Assembly: GCA_017553685.1 (NCBI GenBank)
Contig: JAFZKH010000007.1
Span: forward strand, 1-64,000
From: Bacilli bacterium
Lineage (GTDB): Bacteria > Bacillota_I > Bacilli_A > RF39 > UBA660
DNA length: 64,000 nt
Direction: 5' to 3'
Shown here: in pieces, positions 34,429 to 43,295 of the stretch
Position numbering within the stretch: position 1 is the first letter of the stretch
Layout: every line of letters begins with the position of its first letter
Notes under the pieces: generated by a model
The model's input: the letters and a program-made list of their open reading frames with translations, nothing else
Database searches by the model: none
Told to the model about the DNA's origin: nothing
Translations under genes and position numbers: made by a program

Positions 34429-34436
34429 GTTATAAT
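34428..34436 (+). promoter_or_regulatory. Extended -10 promoter flush with a terminator T-run
   Basis: TGTTATAAT starts on the last T of the terminator. It is followed by AGGTGAT and the ATG at 34455. Confidence 0.6.
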
Positions 34437-34454
34437 AATTTATAGGTGATATTT

Positions 34455-35720
34455 ATGCGTAAGAAAGATATTAAAAGAATAAATGATAACACATATTTTT
34501 ATAAAGATGATTCTGGAGTATCTTTATATTTAGATATATCTTTTATATTTGATACTACTAGAATTAATGATATTAAGTCTGAAATATTAGTAAGATATTT
34601 AACTATGATTAATAGTGTATATAAAACTAGAAAAGAAATAGATGATAAATCTAAAGAATTATATAGTTTATCATTTAGTCCTGGATGGAGAAATTATAAT
34701 GAGAAATCAGTTATGTTTTTTTCGTGTAGGTTTATAGATCCTAAAGCTGTTAAAGATGATTATATGAAGGATGCTATAGATTTCATTTCTAATATGTTTT
34801 TAAAGCCTGCTTTTAAAGATAATAAACTAGATAAAGATAAATTTACTACTATTAAAAAAGATATCTATAATGAGTATATAAATATGGTTAAAGACCTTGG
34901 ATATGATTCTAATAGAAAATATAAAAAATGTATATTAAAAGAATCTGTATCTAATATATTATCGTATGATACAAAAGAAGAATTAGAAAGAGATTTAAAT
35001 AGTTTAACTGATAAAGATATAATTGATTTTTATAATGAATTATTAAAGAACCATTATAAGACATTCTTCTTTGGAAATTATTCTAAAAAAGATATAGATT
35101 ATATTTTAAAACTATTTAATTTTAATAATGAAAAGAATTATATAATTAATACTAAACAAAGATTTGATCTTAAAAAAGAGTATAATGAATATATTTCTAA
35201 AGAGTATAGTCAATCAATTTTAACAGTTACTTATAAGATTAAAGATACTGATAAGTACTCTAAAGACTATTATGCAAGTATTATTAGTAATATATTTAAT
35301 AGTCTTAATGGAATACTTCATAAAATTTTAAGAGAAAAATATGGTCTTGTTTATTCTTCAGGTGCATATATTCCTAGAGAATCTAATGTATTTTGTATAG
35401 AAGCTAATATAGATAAAAAGAATAAAGATAAAACTATAGAAGCTATTCATGAAGTAATAAATATGTTACATGATAGAAAGTTTGTAGAAGAAAGATTAAA
35501 CTATGCTAAAGGTAAGATAAAAGAATCTATATATTTATCTAATGAAAGTCCACGTAATATATATGGAAAAGCATTTGATTTAGTATTTGATAGTAATGCT
35601 TTAACTGATATAGGTCGCATTAGAATAATAAATAAGATTACTACTAAAGATATTTTAGAGTTCTTTGATTCTTTAGAAAATGAAAATATTTTCTTTTATG
35701 TAGGTGATAGAGATGAGTAG
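34455..35720 (+). CDS. M16 peptidase-like protein, YmfF type, lacking the zinc motif
   Basis: An insulinase-family protein of 421 aa, similar in size and order to Bacillus YmfF, which is paired with YmfH. The zinc motif HxxEH of the active half is absent near the N-terminus, where the sequence reads YLTMINSVYK. The C-terminal half keeps the conserved R/Y region (LREKYGLVYSSGAYIPRE), as in non-catalytic M16 halves. The start is the ATG at 34455, five bases after AGGTGA, not the GTG inside that site. Its end overlaps the next gene by eight bases, which supports a two-subunit enzyme. Confidence 0.8.
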   Translation: MRKKDIKRINDNTYFYKDDSGVSLYLDISFIFDTTRINDIKSEILVRYLTMINSVYKTRKEIDDKSKELYSLSFSPGWRNYNEKSVMFFSCRFIDPKAVKDDYMKDAIDFISNMFLKPAFKDNKLDKDKFTTIKKDIYNEYINMVKDLGYDSNRKYKKCILKESVSNILSYDTKEELERDLNSLTDKDIIDFYNELLKNHYKTFFFGNYSKKDIDYILKLFNFNNEKNYIINTKQRFDLKKEYNEYISKEYSQSILTVTYKIKDTDKYSKDYYASIISNIFNSLNGILHKILREKYGLVYSSGAYIPRESNVFCIEANIDKKNKDKTIEAIHEVINMLHDRKFVEERLNYAKGKIKESIYLSNESPRNIYGKAFDLVFDSNALTDIGRIRIINKITTKDILEFFDSLENENIFFYVGDRDE

Positions 35721-36981
35721 AGTAAAGAGTGTTATATTAGATAATGGTATTAGATTATTTGTTCATGGAGATAAAACTATGAAAAAATGTTCTGTATCAT
35801 TTACAGTAGATTATGGTCATAAAGGAGAATATTATAAGTTTAATTATAAAGGTAAAGATTATGAAGTATTACCAGGATGTGCTCATTTCTTAGAGCATAT
35901 GCTTTTAGAACAATCAAGATATGGTAATTTATATTCATATTTTAAAGAATTAAATTATAATGCTAATGCATGTACTAGTTTAGATTATACAAAATATTAT
36001 TTTACTGGTATAAAGAGAATTAAATCATCTATATATAAATTAATTGATGCTATAGAAAATCCTATATTTGATTCTAAAGCAGTTAGAAAATCATCTCCTG
36101 CAATAGAAGAAGAAACTAAAATATTTGATAATAATGCAGAACTTCAAGCAATATTATTATCTTTAAGAAATTCATACAGTAGTTTTGATTATCAACATGA
36201 AGTTTCTTTAAATCCAATAGGTAATGAAGAAACTACAAAAAGTTTAGATTATGATACTTTAAAATTATGCTATGATGCATTTTATTCAGATGATAGAAAG
36301 ATAATAACTATTGTAGGTCCAATAGATGAAGATGATATGATTAATTATATTAAAAATATATATAAGAAGATTCCTAATCATAAAAATGAAACAAAATTAA
36401 AAATACCTACAGATTTAGTTAGTATTAGAAAAAAAGAAGATGTACTTGCTAAGAAAATAGTAGAAAGTGATTTATTAATTATTAACTATAAACAATTTAT
36501 AAAAGGTTATTCAATATTTGAAATTAGATCTTTCTTAAACTTTATTTCAGAATATAAATTCTCTAATAAAACTAAATTCTATGAAAAAGAAAAGAATGAG
36601 GGAACTTTATTATTTTATTATGGAAATGATATATTTAATATATTTACAAATGATTTAGATGATGCATTTATAATGCAATTTGGTTTTTATACTGCTAATA
36701 AAGATAAGATGCTAAATGACTTTGAAAAAGAATTTAAGATAAATAACTTTGAAGAAAGAGATTTTGAATTATATAAGAAAGCATGGATTTCAAGAGTACT
36801 TATAGCAGATGAAGATAAATATAATTTCTATAGTGGTCTTCCAATTAATATAATTTTTTATAGAGAATATATTGATTTTGTTGATTGTATTAAAAAATTA
36901 TCGTATGATAGATTTATAGAGTTTTATAATAGTTTAAAACTTGATAATAGAGTAATAACATTACTTACTAAGGAGGGTTAA
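35713..36981 (+). CDS. M16 zinc peptidase, YmfH type
   Basis: The catalytic partner of the preceding gene, 422 aa. The inverted zinc motif HFLEH is at residues 58-62 (His58, Glu61, His62), and the third acidic ligand is expected in IEEETKIF about 75 residues later. Like other M16 peptidases it would degrade short peptides in a closed chamber. The start is the ATG at 35713, with AGGTGA upstream inside the previous gene. tmk follows one base after its stop, so the three genes likely form one operon. Confidence 0.85.
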   Translation: MSRVKSVILDNGIRLFVHGDKTMKKCSVSFTVDYGHKGEYYKFNYKGKDYEVLPGCAHFLEHMLLEQSRYGNLYSYFKELNYNANACTSLDYTKYYFTGIKRIKSSIYKLIDAIENPIFDSKAVRKSSPAIEEETKIFDNNAELQAILLSLRNSYSSFDYQHEVSLNPIGNEETTKSLDYDTLKLCYDAFYSDDRKIITIVGPIDEDDMINYIKNIYKKIPNHKNETKLKIPTDLVSIRKKEDVLAKKIVESDLLIINYKQFIKGYSIFEIRSFLNFISEYKFSNKTKFYEKEKNEGTLLFYYGNDIFNIFTNDLDDAFIMQFGFYTANKDKMLNDFEKEFKINNFEERDFELYKKAWISRVLIADEDKYNFYSGLPINIIFYREYIDFVDCIKKLSYDRFIEFYNSLKLDNRVITLLTKEG

Positions 36982-36982
36982 T

Positions 36983-37663
36983 ATGGGTAAATTAATAGTT
37001 ATTGAAGGTGCTTGTGATAGTGTTGGTAAAACTACACAATCTGATTATTTAATGAATAGGTTAAAGGAAGATGGTAAAACAGTATTATTTCATCACTTTC
37101 CAACTTATGATGAAGATGGGTTACCTGTTGATCCAGAAGTTAGAAAACTTATGGATAAAGATGATCCAACTTATAAAAATAGTACACCATATGAAATAAA
37201 TAAAGTGTTTGCTAACGATAGAAAAACAGTTTGGGATAATAATTTTAAACCTGTTTTTGATAATCCGGATAATGTATTATTATTTGATAGATATACCACT
37301 TCAAGTATTATTTATCAATCATCAAAAATGTCAAATCAAGAAGATATAATAAAATTCATAAAGGATGTATATCATTATGAATTTGATGAACTAGGTTTAC
37401 CACAACCTAATTTAGTAATATTTTTATATATTAGTTTTGATTTAGCAATGAGATTAATGTCCGAAAGAGATAAAACTAGAACAACTAAAAAAGATGTATT
37501 TGAATCTGATTTAGAAGGAATGCGCCAAGTATATAATAATGCTATGTTTGTTGCAAATTATTTAAAATGGACTATGATAAAATGTGATGAAAATGGTCAA
37601 ATGAGACCAAGAGAAGACATACATGAAGAAATATATAGATATGTAAAAAAGATGGATAAATAA
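36983..37663 (+). CDS. tmk: Thymidylate kinase (dTMP kinase)
   Basis: Phosphorylates dTMP to dTDP. The P-loop GACDSVGKTT is at residues 9-18, FDRYTTSS carries the DRY substrate motif, and a lid-like stretch SERDKTRTTKKD follows. 226 aa, slightly longer than the bacterial average because of an insert near residues 45-75. Another deoxynucleoside monophosphate kinase specificity cannot be fully excluded, but DRY and the overall order fit Tmk. GGAGGG precedes the ATG. The stop codon lies in the loop of the terminator. Confidence 0.85.
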   Translation: MGKLIVIEGACDSVGKTTQSDYLMNRLKEDGKTVLFHHFPTYDEDGLPVDPEVRKLMDKDDPTYKNSTPYEINKVFANDRKTVWDNNFKPVFDNPDNVLLFDRYTTSSIIYQSSKMSNQEDIIKFIKDVYHYEFDELGLPQPNLVIFLYISFDLAMRLMSERDKTRTTKKDVFESDLEGMRQVYNNAMFVANYLKWTMIKCDENGQMRPREDIHEEIYRYVKKMDK

Positions 37664-37675
37664 TCCATCTTTTTA
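37647..37675. terminator. Bidirectional terminator after tmk
   Basis: AAAAGATGGAT and ATCCATCTTTT pair around AAATA; the tmk TAA overlaps the loop. Confidence 0.85.
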
Positions 37676-38710
37676 TTTTCTTATAGTTTTATTTCCATTT
37701 AAGTATTGCTCATATGTTACATTATCTATTACATATTTTATGTCATCATTTCTTCTCATATATAAGAAACCATTTTCTATTAATTTAGTATAGAATTCTT
37801 TAGAGTTATTTCTCCAAGTATCAGTACCATCAGTACAGTACATAGAAGATATTCTTTGTAAATCTTCTAAACCAGAATCTCTAGTTATATTATAGTTTTC
37901 ACTTAATATATAACATAAATATATAATACCTGTAGCTTTATTTCTAAATGTATTATGAGGTCCTATTCCAGCAGGATTATTTTTATCTAAGTAATCAGAA
38001 CTATTCATACCAGTTCCACATTCTGTATATTCAATTGCTTGTGCAAAGAATGGATTTATATCAAAGTAATCAGAGAATATAAATGTCATTTCTTCTGCTG
38101 ATAAATCGGTTTCCCAGTCTATATAAGATCTCAATTCTTCATTATTATATCCATATTTACCTGGATGATAAACTATATCTAATACTTGAAAGAATATAGC
38201 TTCATGCATATTAGGGTAGGATACACCATTTAAAGTATAATCATTATAGAAGTTTGGATTATTATATATTTTTTCATATATAATTGGATCTATAATACTT
38301 TTTTTAACTTCAAATATACTTGAGTATAATTCTATAGCATCATCTACAGTTTCAGGCTCTCCTATATTATTTCTTGATTCTTCTACATATTCAGTAGGAG
38401 AAATATAAGTAGTTTCTCTTTCTACAATAAATGGAGTAGGGTTTGTTTGTTCTATATCTAGATCATCTATTGGAAGTTCTAATTCTATAGGAGCAGGTAT
38501 CTCTTCTTCAGGTTTATTACTATTTGTTACTTTAGCAGCTACAACAAATCCTGATGTTAAAAAAGTAGATAGAGCAAGTAAACAAGCCATTGCTTTTCTT
38601 TTAGACTCTTTATCATCTTTATTATTTAATGTTTTAATAATACCATTTAATATATCTTTTGCATAAATACAAATATCTTTTGGAGTATTCTTAGTAATTA
38701 TTATCTTCAT
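37673..38710 (-). CDS. Membrane-anchored lysozyme-like (glucosaminidase-type) protein
   Basis: 345 aa. A cytoplasmic N-terminus of about 40 residues precedes one membrane segment (about 43-60), then a Pro/Glu-rich linker and a helical domain. The last 140 residues resemble the lysozyme-like glucosaminidase fold: INPFFAQAIEYTECGTGMNS has a probable catalytic Glu, NNPAGIG matches the NNPxGI motif, and ATGIIYLCYILSENY fits the following helix. Expected to act on peptidoglycan outside the cell. The long cytoplasmic N-terminus before the anchor is unusual. AGGAGG gives the start; an extended -10 lies at 38731-38739. Confidence 0.65.
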   Translation of the reverse strand: MKIIITKNTPKDICIYAKDILNGIIKTLNNKDDKESKRKAMACLLALSTFLTSGFVVAAKVTNSNKPEEEIPAPIELELPIDDLDIEQTNPTPFIVERETTYISPTEYVEESRNNIGEPETVDDAIELYSSIFEVKKSIIDPIIYEKIYNNPNFYNDYTLNGVSYPNMHEAIFFQVLDIVYHPGKYGYNNEELRSYIDWETDLSAEEMTFIFSDYFDINPFFAQAIEYTECGTGMNSSDYLDKNNPAGIGPHNTFRNKATGIIYLCYILSENYNITRDSGLEDLQRISSMYCTDGTDTWRNNSKEFYTKLIENGFLYMRRNDDIKYVIDNVTYEQYLNGNKTIRK

Positions 38711-38730
38711 ATAGGCCTCCTAGTATATTA

Positions 38731-38739
38731 ATTATAACA
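38731..38739 (-). promoter_or_regulatory. Extended -10 promoter for the lysozyme-like gene
   Basis: On the minus strand it reads TGTTATAAT, directly after the T-run and one A of the upstream HD gene's terminator. Confidence 0.55.
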
Positions 38740-38740
38740 T

Positions 38741-38768
38741 AAAAAAAGAACTTAATTAAGTTCTTTTT
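38741..38768 (-). terminator. Terminator of the first HD gene
   Basis: AAAAGAACTT and AAGTTCTTTT pair around AATT, followed on the minus strand by a T-run. The stop codon is at the loop. Confidence 0.8.
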
Positions 38769-39366
38769 CATGTACTAAACCAGTATATTTTAATATTCTT
38801 TTAATAGATTTAATAACATTCATTGATACTTTTTTATCTATATAAGTTATTACAAAACTTGTAGTATTATTTGGTAATTTAACTTTATTTAATAAAGATA
38901 GTGGAAACATATGAGTTACTATTGCGTTTTCAATATCTTTATTTAAATATTTTTTAAAATATATTCTTGCATTATCTAAGGCTTCTACTGGGTGAGTAAA
39001 TGCATGTTTTTCAACTAATTTAGTTTTTCTAACATTAATAAATCTATCTCTATATTTATCATCTAAAATAGACATTTCTATACCATCTTGCCATACTCTA
39101 GTATAAAAGTCATGTAGTAGACCTGCAATTGCACAATTCTCTGCATTAAAACCTCTTTTTAAAGCATATTTATATGATTCAAAAGATACTATAATAGAGT
39201 GATGCCAAACACTTTCAAATTCATGATGTTTAAATAATCTTCTTTTTTGAAATTCATTACTATGAAGTATTTTTCTAACTATTTTATACCATGATTTAAA
39301 ATTAGGATCACTTTTATATATATCTAAAATTTCTTTTTCATCTATACAATTGTATTTATATTTCAT
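38752..39366 (-). CDS. HD-domain phosphohydrolase-like protein 1
   Basis: 204 aa HD-domain protein. The metal motif is visible: HHEFESVWHHS (first His), GLLHDF (HD), KHAFTHPVEA (His), IVTHMFPLSL (His) and a late Asp in YIDKKVS. The full set fits a metal-dependent phosphohydrolase, but the substrate (nucleotide or cyclic nucleotide) is unknown. It is a paralogue of the next gene, same length and order, about half identical by eye. GAGGAT gives the start. Confidence 0.8.
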   Translation of the reverse strand: MKYKYNCIDEKEILDIYKSDPNFKSWYKIVRKILHSNEFQKRRLFKHHEFESVWHHSIIVSFESYKYALKRGFNAENCAIAGLLHDFYTRVWQDGIEMSILDDKYRDRFINVRKTKLVEKHAFTHPVEALDNARIYFKKYLNKDIENAIVTHMFPLSLLNKVKLPNNTTSFVITYIDKKVSMNVIKSIKRILKYTGLVHEKELN

Positions 39367-39385
39367 ATTTATCCTCGCACATATA

Positions 39386-39394
39386 ATTATAACA
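39386..39394 (-). promoter_or_regulatory. Extended -10 promoter for HD gene 1
   Basis: Minus strand TGTTATAAT, next to the terminator of HD gene 2. Confidence 0.55.
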
Positions 39395-39424
39395 TAAAAA
39401 AAGAATATTATTTATTCTTTTTTT
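39395..39424 (-). terminator. Terminator of HD gene 2
   Basis: AAGAATA and TATTCTT pair around five bases that hold the stop codon, followed on the minus strand by T. Confidence 0.75.
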
Positions 39425-40022
39425 TAATTCCAAAATATTTTAACATATTTCCTGGTTTACTAGGTAAGTTAGTCCATGAAACATGTTTATCTGCATACCA
39501 TACTGCAAAACTTTCTCTATATTTAGGCCATTTAGTTTTATTTATTAATGACATTGGGAACATATGAGTAACAATAGCATTTTCTATTCTTTCGTTCATA
39601 TATTCTGGAAAGTATTCTTTAGCATTTTCTAATGCTTGTATTGGATGGTTAAATCCATGCATTTCTCTTAGTTTTAATTTCTTTTTTGGATGTTCTAATT
39701 TTACTCTATATTTGTCTTCTAAAACTTCTAATCCTTCACTAGGATGCCATGCTCTAGTATAAAAGTCATGTAGTAGACCTGCTATAGCACAGTTTCTAGT
39801 ATTTATTTTATGCTTAACAGCATATAAATAAGCAGAATAAGAAACCCTTATACAATGTGTCCATAAACATTCATTTTCATGATGGAAGAATAATCTTCTT
39901 TTTTGAAATTCTTTACTAGCTAAAATATCTTTAACTATTTCAAACCATTCATCATAAAAAGGCAAGTTTTTTAATATATCTAATATTTCATAATTATCTA
40001 AACTTTTATAATAATATTTCAT
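39408..40022 (-). CDS. HD-domain phosphohydrolase-like protein 2
   Basis: 204 aa paralogue of the preceding HD protein. Motifs: HHENECLWTHC, GLLHDFYTRAW, MHGFNHPIQA, IVTHMFPMSL and YADKHVSW. GLLHDFYTR and AIVTHMFP are shared exactly with the first copy, which supports tandem duplication and continued selection on the active site. The two are separately transcribed, each with an extended -10. GAGGAA gives the start. Substrate unknown. Confidence 0.8.
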   Translation of the reverse strand: MKYYYKSLDNYEILDILKNLPFYDEWFEIVKDILASKEFQKRRLFFHHENECLWTHCIRVSYSAYLYAVKHKINTRNCAIAGLLHDFYTRAWHPSEGLEVLEDKYRVKLEHPKKKLKLREMHGFNHPIQALENAKEYFPEYMNERIENAIVTHMFPMSLINKTKWPKYRESFAVWYADKHVSWTNLPSKPGNMLKYFGIKKKNK

Positions 40023-40067
40023 ATTAATTCCTCTTTAATGCTTGATATTATACCATTTTTAGCCATT

Positions 40068-40841
40068 TTAGTCAATTTTAAGGATATCTAGAATATGTCT
40101 TCCGGCTCCTAATAATTCTGGATATTCACATGTCTTTAAATGATAATCAAAAAAGATTTCTAATGTTTTATCATCCATCTTATTAATAGTCTTTTTAATA
40201 TATTCAGTAGGTCCATCTTGAGATAATATTTTAACTCTTTTTAGATTAGAATCTTTAATTAGTTTATTAATATCATCTAATCTAACAAATGAATATAAAT
40301 CATCCTCTTTAGGGGTAATTAAATAGTCTTTATTTACACGTTTATTATTAATCTCATTAATTATATTATTATCTATAAAACCATGAGTAATAAGGGCATA
40401 TTCATTCATACAATAACTAATAAAAATATAACCATTTTTCTTAGTAACTCTTTTAGCTTCATTTAATGCTTTTAATTTATCTTCATAACTTATTAAATGA
40501 TACATAGGTCCAAATAGTAGAGTAATATCATATGAATTATCGGGTATTATACTTAGATCTATAGCATTACCAAGAATACATTTAATATCTTTATTATTCT
40601 TTTCTATTACTTTTAGATTATGTTTAACAAGTTCTACTGCTGTTACATCATAACCTTTATTACTAAAGTAAATAGAGTATTTACCTGTTCCTGCACCTAT
40701 ATCTAATATCTTATTACCAGGTTTAATATAATCCTCTATATATTTAATAGCAGTTTTAAATTCAATCATACCATGTTTAGTATTTAATCTCTTATCTTCA
40801 TTAAATTTATTATAGTATTTGATTAAATTTTCTTCATTCAT
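40068..40841 (-). CDS. Class I SAM-dependent methyltransferase
   Basis: 257 aa. Motif I reads LDIGAGTGKYS near residue 44, followed by VTAVELV (acidic end of strand 2), GNAIDL (motif post-I), and DITLLFGPMYHL for motif IV. This Rossmann-fold methyltransferase group contains many small-molecule and rRNA enzymes; the substrate cannot be told. The start is the ATG at 40841, with AGGTGAT five bases before it; the GTG at 40850 is in that site. It is divergent from repeat protein D. Confidence 0.85.
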   Translation of the reverse strand: MNEENLIKYYNKFNEDKRLNTKHGMIEFKTAIKYIEDYIKPGNKILDIGAGTGKYSIYFSNKGYDVTAVELVKHNLKVIEKNNKDIKCILGNAIDLSIIPDNSYDITLLFGPMYHLISYEDKLKALNEAKRVTKKNGYIFISYCMNEYALITHGFIDNNIINEINNKRVNKDYLITPKEDDLYSFVRLDDINKLIKDSNLKRVKILSQDGPTEYIKKTINKMDDKTLEIFFDYHLKTCEYPELLGAGRHILDILKID

Positions 40842-40894
40842 AATAATCACCTAGAAATATATTACAAAAAAACACTTTTAAATACAATAATATA

Positions 40895-40903
40895 TGTTAT
40901 AAT
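40895..40903 (+). promoter_or_regulatory. Extended -10 promoter for repeat protein D
   Basis: TGTTATAAT, 24 bases before the ATG at 40928, with GAGGTGAT between. Confidence 0.55.
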
Positions 40904-40927
40904 ATATTGCAAAATTGAGGTGATACT

Positions 40928-42883
40928 ATGGAACAAACTAGATATTATTATAAATCTATTCCATTATTAGAGTATTGTAATCTTAAATACTTAGATTATT
41001 CTGCTATTATGAAACATATAGGTGATAAGAGTAAACTTGTTAATGGTGTAACAAGACAAGATTTATTAGATAGTTTATTAGCTACATATGAATTATATGA
41101 AGAATTATTATATGGAGATGAATTACTTACTTTATATGTTGTAAAAAATAATCGTAAATATCAAACTATACTAGATAAGATAGTTGAAATTACTAAAGGA
41201 GATCCTAATAATGTAACTGATACTATTATCGATAATGTTTTATTTAGATATAGATTAAGTAAAACAAAGTATTTTTATAAAGATGTAGATTTAGATACTG
41301 TAGCCAAACAAAATAATTTAAATATTTTTTCATTAGAAAGTGATATAGGATTTCAAAGAAGAAATTTTCCTAAAAAAGAAGTACAATTAATAGTAAATCA
41401 AGTAGTAGAAAATGCAATTAAAAGTCAAAAAAAGTATTATTATAAAAATGTTCCTGTAAAGAAGTGGTGTGAAACACACTATATTGATTATGGCCAATTA
41501 GTTCATGATGCAAATAATAGTAAAACAAATCCAAGTGGTGATAAAGCAAAATTCTATCATGATATGTTATCTAATATTGAAAAATATGAGGGTTTAACTT
41601 ATGGAAATATCCTATTTATAACATATTGTATTCAAAATAGTATAACTTATTATACTGCTATTAAGAATTTTATAAAGATTAAAGAAAAATTCCCTGATAA
41701 ATCAGATGAAGAAGTTATAAAAATGGCACTAGATGCAATTAAGAATCATCATGGAATAAATAAACTTTTTAAAGAAAAGAAAAAAGGGGATAAACAACCT
41801 AAAAAAACTCCTAAGATAAAAGAAGTTAAAACTATTAAATCATCTGATGAATATGTAGAAGAAGAAAAAGAAGAAAAGGTAGTATATAAATATAAAGGAT
41901 TCAATATTAAAAGAGTTTGTTATTCTATTGGACTTAGTTTAAGTAGATTTACAAAAAAAATTAATGATGAATTAAGTAAATCCAAAACTAAAAATATAGA
42001 TTTTATAATTGAAACTATTGTTATGGAAAAATTATATAGTTTTCCTGAATTATATATTTATAATAATAAATTATTATTAGATTATTGTTTAGAAAATAAT
42101 ATTGATTATAGGGAAGTAGTTCATTATATAGTTACTAATGAGGATCCAGAACTATCTAAACAAGAAAAAGTTAATCAAGCTATTAAAAAATATAATGATA
42201 GAAGATCTGCTTATAATATAGGTAGAATTATTAAATATTTAAAAGCTAAAAAGAATATTGATATTAATGAATTAAAACAAGTATGTGATATTACAGATTT
42301 AGATTTTAAAACTATAATGGAAAATAAAGCAAGTCATATTATTCGTAGATATGATTTAAATGATAATTTTATTCCTGAAAAAGATCAAAAAATGGAAGAA
42401 TTAACAGACTTTAATATAGTTATGCTTACTTGGTATTTTTATGATGAAAAAACTGAAGGCTCTAATAGAAAATATCTTTCTTATCAAAATCTTAATGTAT
42501 TATTAAGTGTATTTGAAGCATTAGAAAAGAATAAGAATAATAAGTATGTAGTAGCTTCTAATTCTAAAGTAACTTTATTCTTATTAATTGCTTTATATAA
42601 ATCTGGTTTATATAGAAGTAGTGATTTCATTCTTGTTAAAGCAGAAGACTATATTAGTAATATTGTTGATGAATGTTGGAAAAATAATTGGCTTGTAGAA
42701 CGTAGTCTTGTAAAGCAAAGATTTATGGAAGCAGTAGACTCATGTGTTTGTTCTAATGAAAAAGAAATGCTTTCATATATTAATTCATCTGTTAGAGCAA
42801 GATTTGGATTACCTGATAGAGAACCAATTGCTAAATCTATGAAATATATTCCAAAAAAGAAAGAAAAAAAAGAAGATAAATAA
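40928..42883 (+). CDS. HTH-like repeat protein D, 651 aa, about eight units
   Basis: Unknown family. Units begin near residues 10, 62, 118, 174, 226, 323, 379 and 445, spaced 52-66 apart. Examples: IPLLEYCNLKYLDYSAIMKH, VPVKKWCETHYIDYGQLVHD and LLLDYCLENNIDYREVVHYI. Several are introduced by a YYYK strand-like start and followed by SDEEVIKMALDAIK or SKQEKVNQAIKKY. A Lys/Glu-rich linker separates the first five units from the rest (about 275-318). The last 150 residues form a helical domain without units, as in protein C. A lysine tail precedes the stop codon, which lies in the terminator loop. DNA binding is likely from shape but not shown. Confidence 0.7.
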   Translation: MEQTRYYYKSIPLLEYCNLKYLDYSAIMKHIGDKSKLVNGVTRQDLLDSLLATYELYEELLYGDELLTLYVVKNNRKYQTILDKIVEITKGDPNNVTDTIIDNVLFRYRLSKTKYFYKDVDLDTVAKQNNLNIFSLESDIGFQRRNFPKKEVQLIVNQVVENAIKSQKKYYYKNVPVKKWCETHYIDYGQLVHDANNSKTNPSGDKAKFYHDMLSNIEKYEGLTYGNILFITYCIQNSITYYTAIKNFIKIKEKFPDKSDEEVIKMALDAIKNHHGINKLFKEKKKGDKQPKKTPKIKEVKTIKSSDEYVEEEKEEKVVYKYKGFNIKRVCYSIGLSLSRFTKKINDELSKSKTKNIDFIIETIVMEKLYSFPELYIYNNKLLLDYCLENNIDYREVVHYIVTNEDPELSKQEKVNQAIKKYNDRRSAYNIGRIIKYLKAKKNIDINELKQVCDITDLDFKTIMENKASHIIRRYDLNDNFIPEKDQKMEELTDFNIVMLTWYFYDEKTEGSNRKYLSYQNLNVLLSVFEALEKNKNNKYVVASNSKVTLFLLIALYKSGLYRSSDFILVKAEDYISNIVDECWKNNWLVERSLVKQRFMEAVDSCVCSNEKEMLSYINSSVRARFGLPDREPIAKSMKYIPKKKEKKEDK

Positions 42884-42898
42884 TATCTTCTTTTTTTG
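42871..42898 (+). terminator. Intrinsic terminator with stop codon in the loop
   Basis: AGAAGATA and TATCTTCT pair around AATAA, which includes the TAA of repeat protein D, and run into seven T. Confidence 0.85.
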
Positions 42899-42926
42899 TT
42901 TACAAATAAAATATTTATGATATAAT
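42899..42926 (+). promoter_or_regulatory. Promoter for tRNA-Lys
   Basis: TTTACA, 16 bases, TATAAT with TG before the -10. The -35 begins right after the preceding terminator T-run. Confidence 0.65.
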
Positions 42927-42942
42927 TATTTTTGTACTGGAT

Positions 42943-43018
42943 GGACCCTTAGCTCAGTTGGTAGAGCAACTGACTCTTAATCAGTGGGTCTAGGGTTCGA
43001 ATCCCTAAGGGTCCACCA
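42943..43018 (+). tRNA. tRNA-Lys (CTT)
   Basis: Acceptor GGACCCT pairs with AGGGTCC, anticodon stem ACTGA and TCAGT with loop CTCTTAA, T-arm TAGGGTTCGAATCCCTA, encoded CCA. Confidence 0.95.
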
Positions 43019-43036
43019 TTTATTTGTTTTTTTCTA

Positions 43037-43065
43037 TTGACAATAGATATATTATAAGTTAAAAT
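43037..43065 (+). promoter_or_regulatory. Promoter for tRNA-Ile and tRNA-Glu
   Basis: TTGACA, 17 bases, TAAAAT: the only perfect -35 noted in the window. Confidence 0.7.
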
Positions 43066-43093
43066 TATAAAGCAATGGGGAAAAGCTTATTAT

Positions 43094-43170
43094 GGACCTA
43101 TAGCTCAGCCGGTTAGAGTGCACGCCTGATAAGCGTGAGGTCGATGGTTCAAGTCCATCTAGGTCCACCA
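43094..43170 (+). tRNA. tRNA-Ile (GAT)
   Basis: Acceptor GGACCTA pairs with TAGGTCC, anticodon stem CACGC and GCGTG with loop CTGATAA, encoded CCA. Confidence 0.95.
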
Positions 43171-43183
43171 TTTTTATATATAT

Positions 43184-43260
43184 GGCCTATTGGTGAAGTG
43201 GCTTAACACACCGCCCTTTCACGGCGGCATTCATGGGTTCGAATCCCGTATAGGTCACCA
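43184..43260 (+). tRNA. tRNA-Glu (TTC)
   Basis: Acceptor GGCCTAT pairs with ATAGGTC, anticodon stem CCGCC and GGCGG with loop CTTTCAC, encoded CCA. Confidence 0.95.
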
Positions 43261-43268
43261 TTTGAAAA

Positions 43269-43294
43269 TAACTAACATTTATGTTAGTTTTTTT
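43269..43294 (+). terminator. Terminator after tRNA-Glu
   Basis: ACTAACAT and ATGTTAGT pair and run into seven T. Confidence 0.8.
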
Positions 43295-43295
43295 A

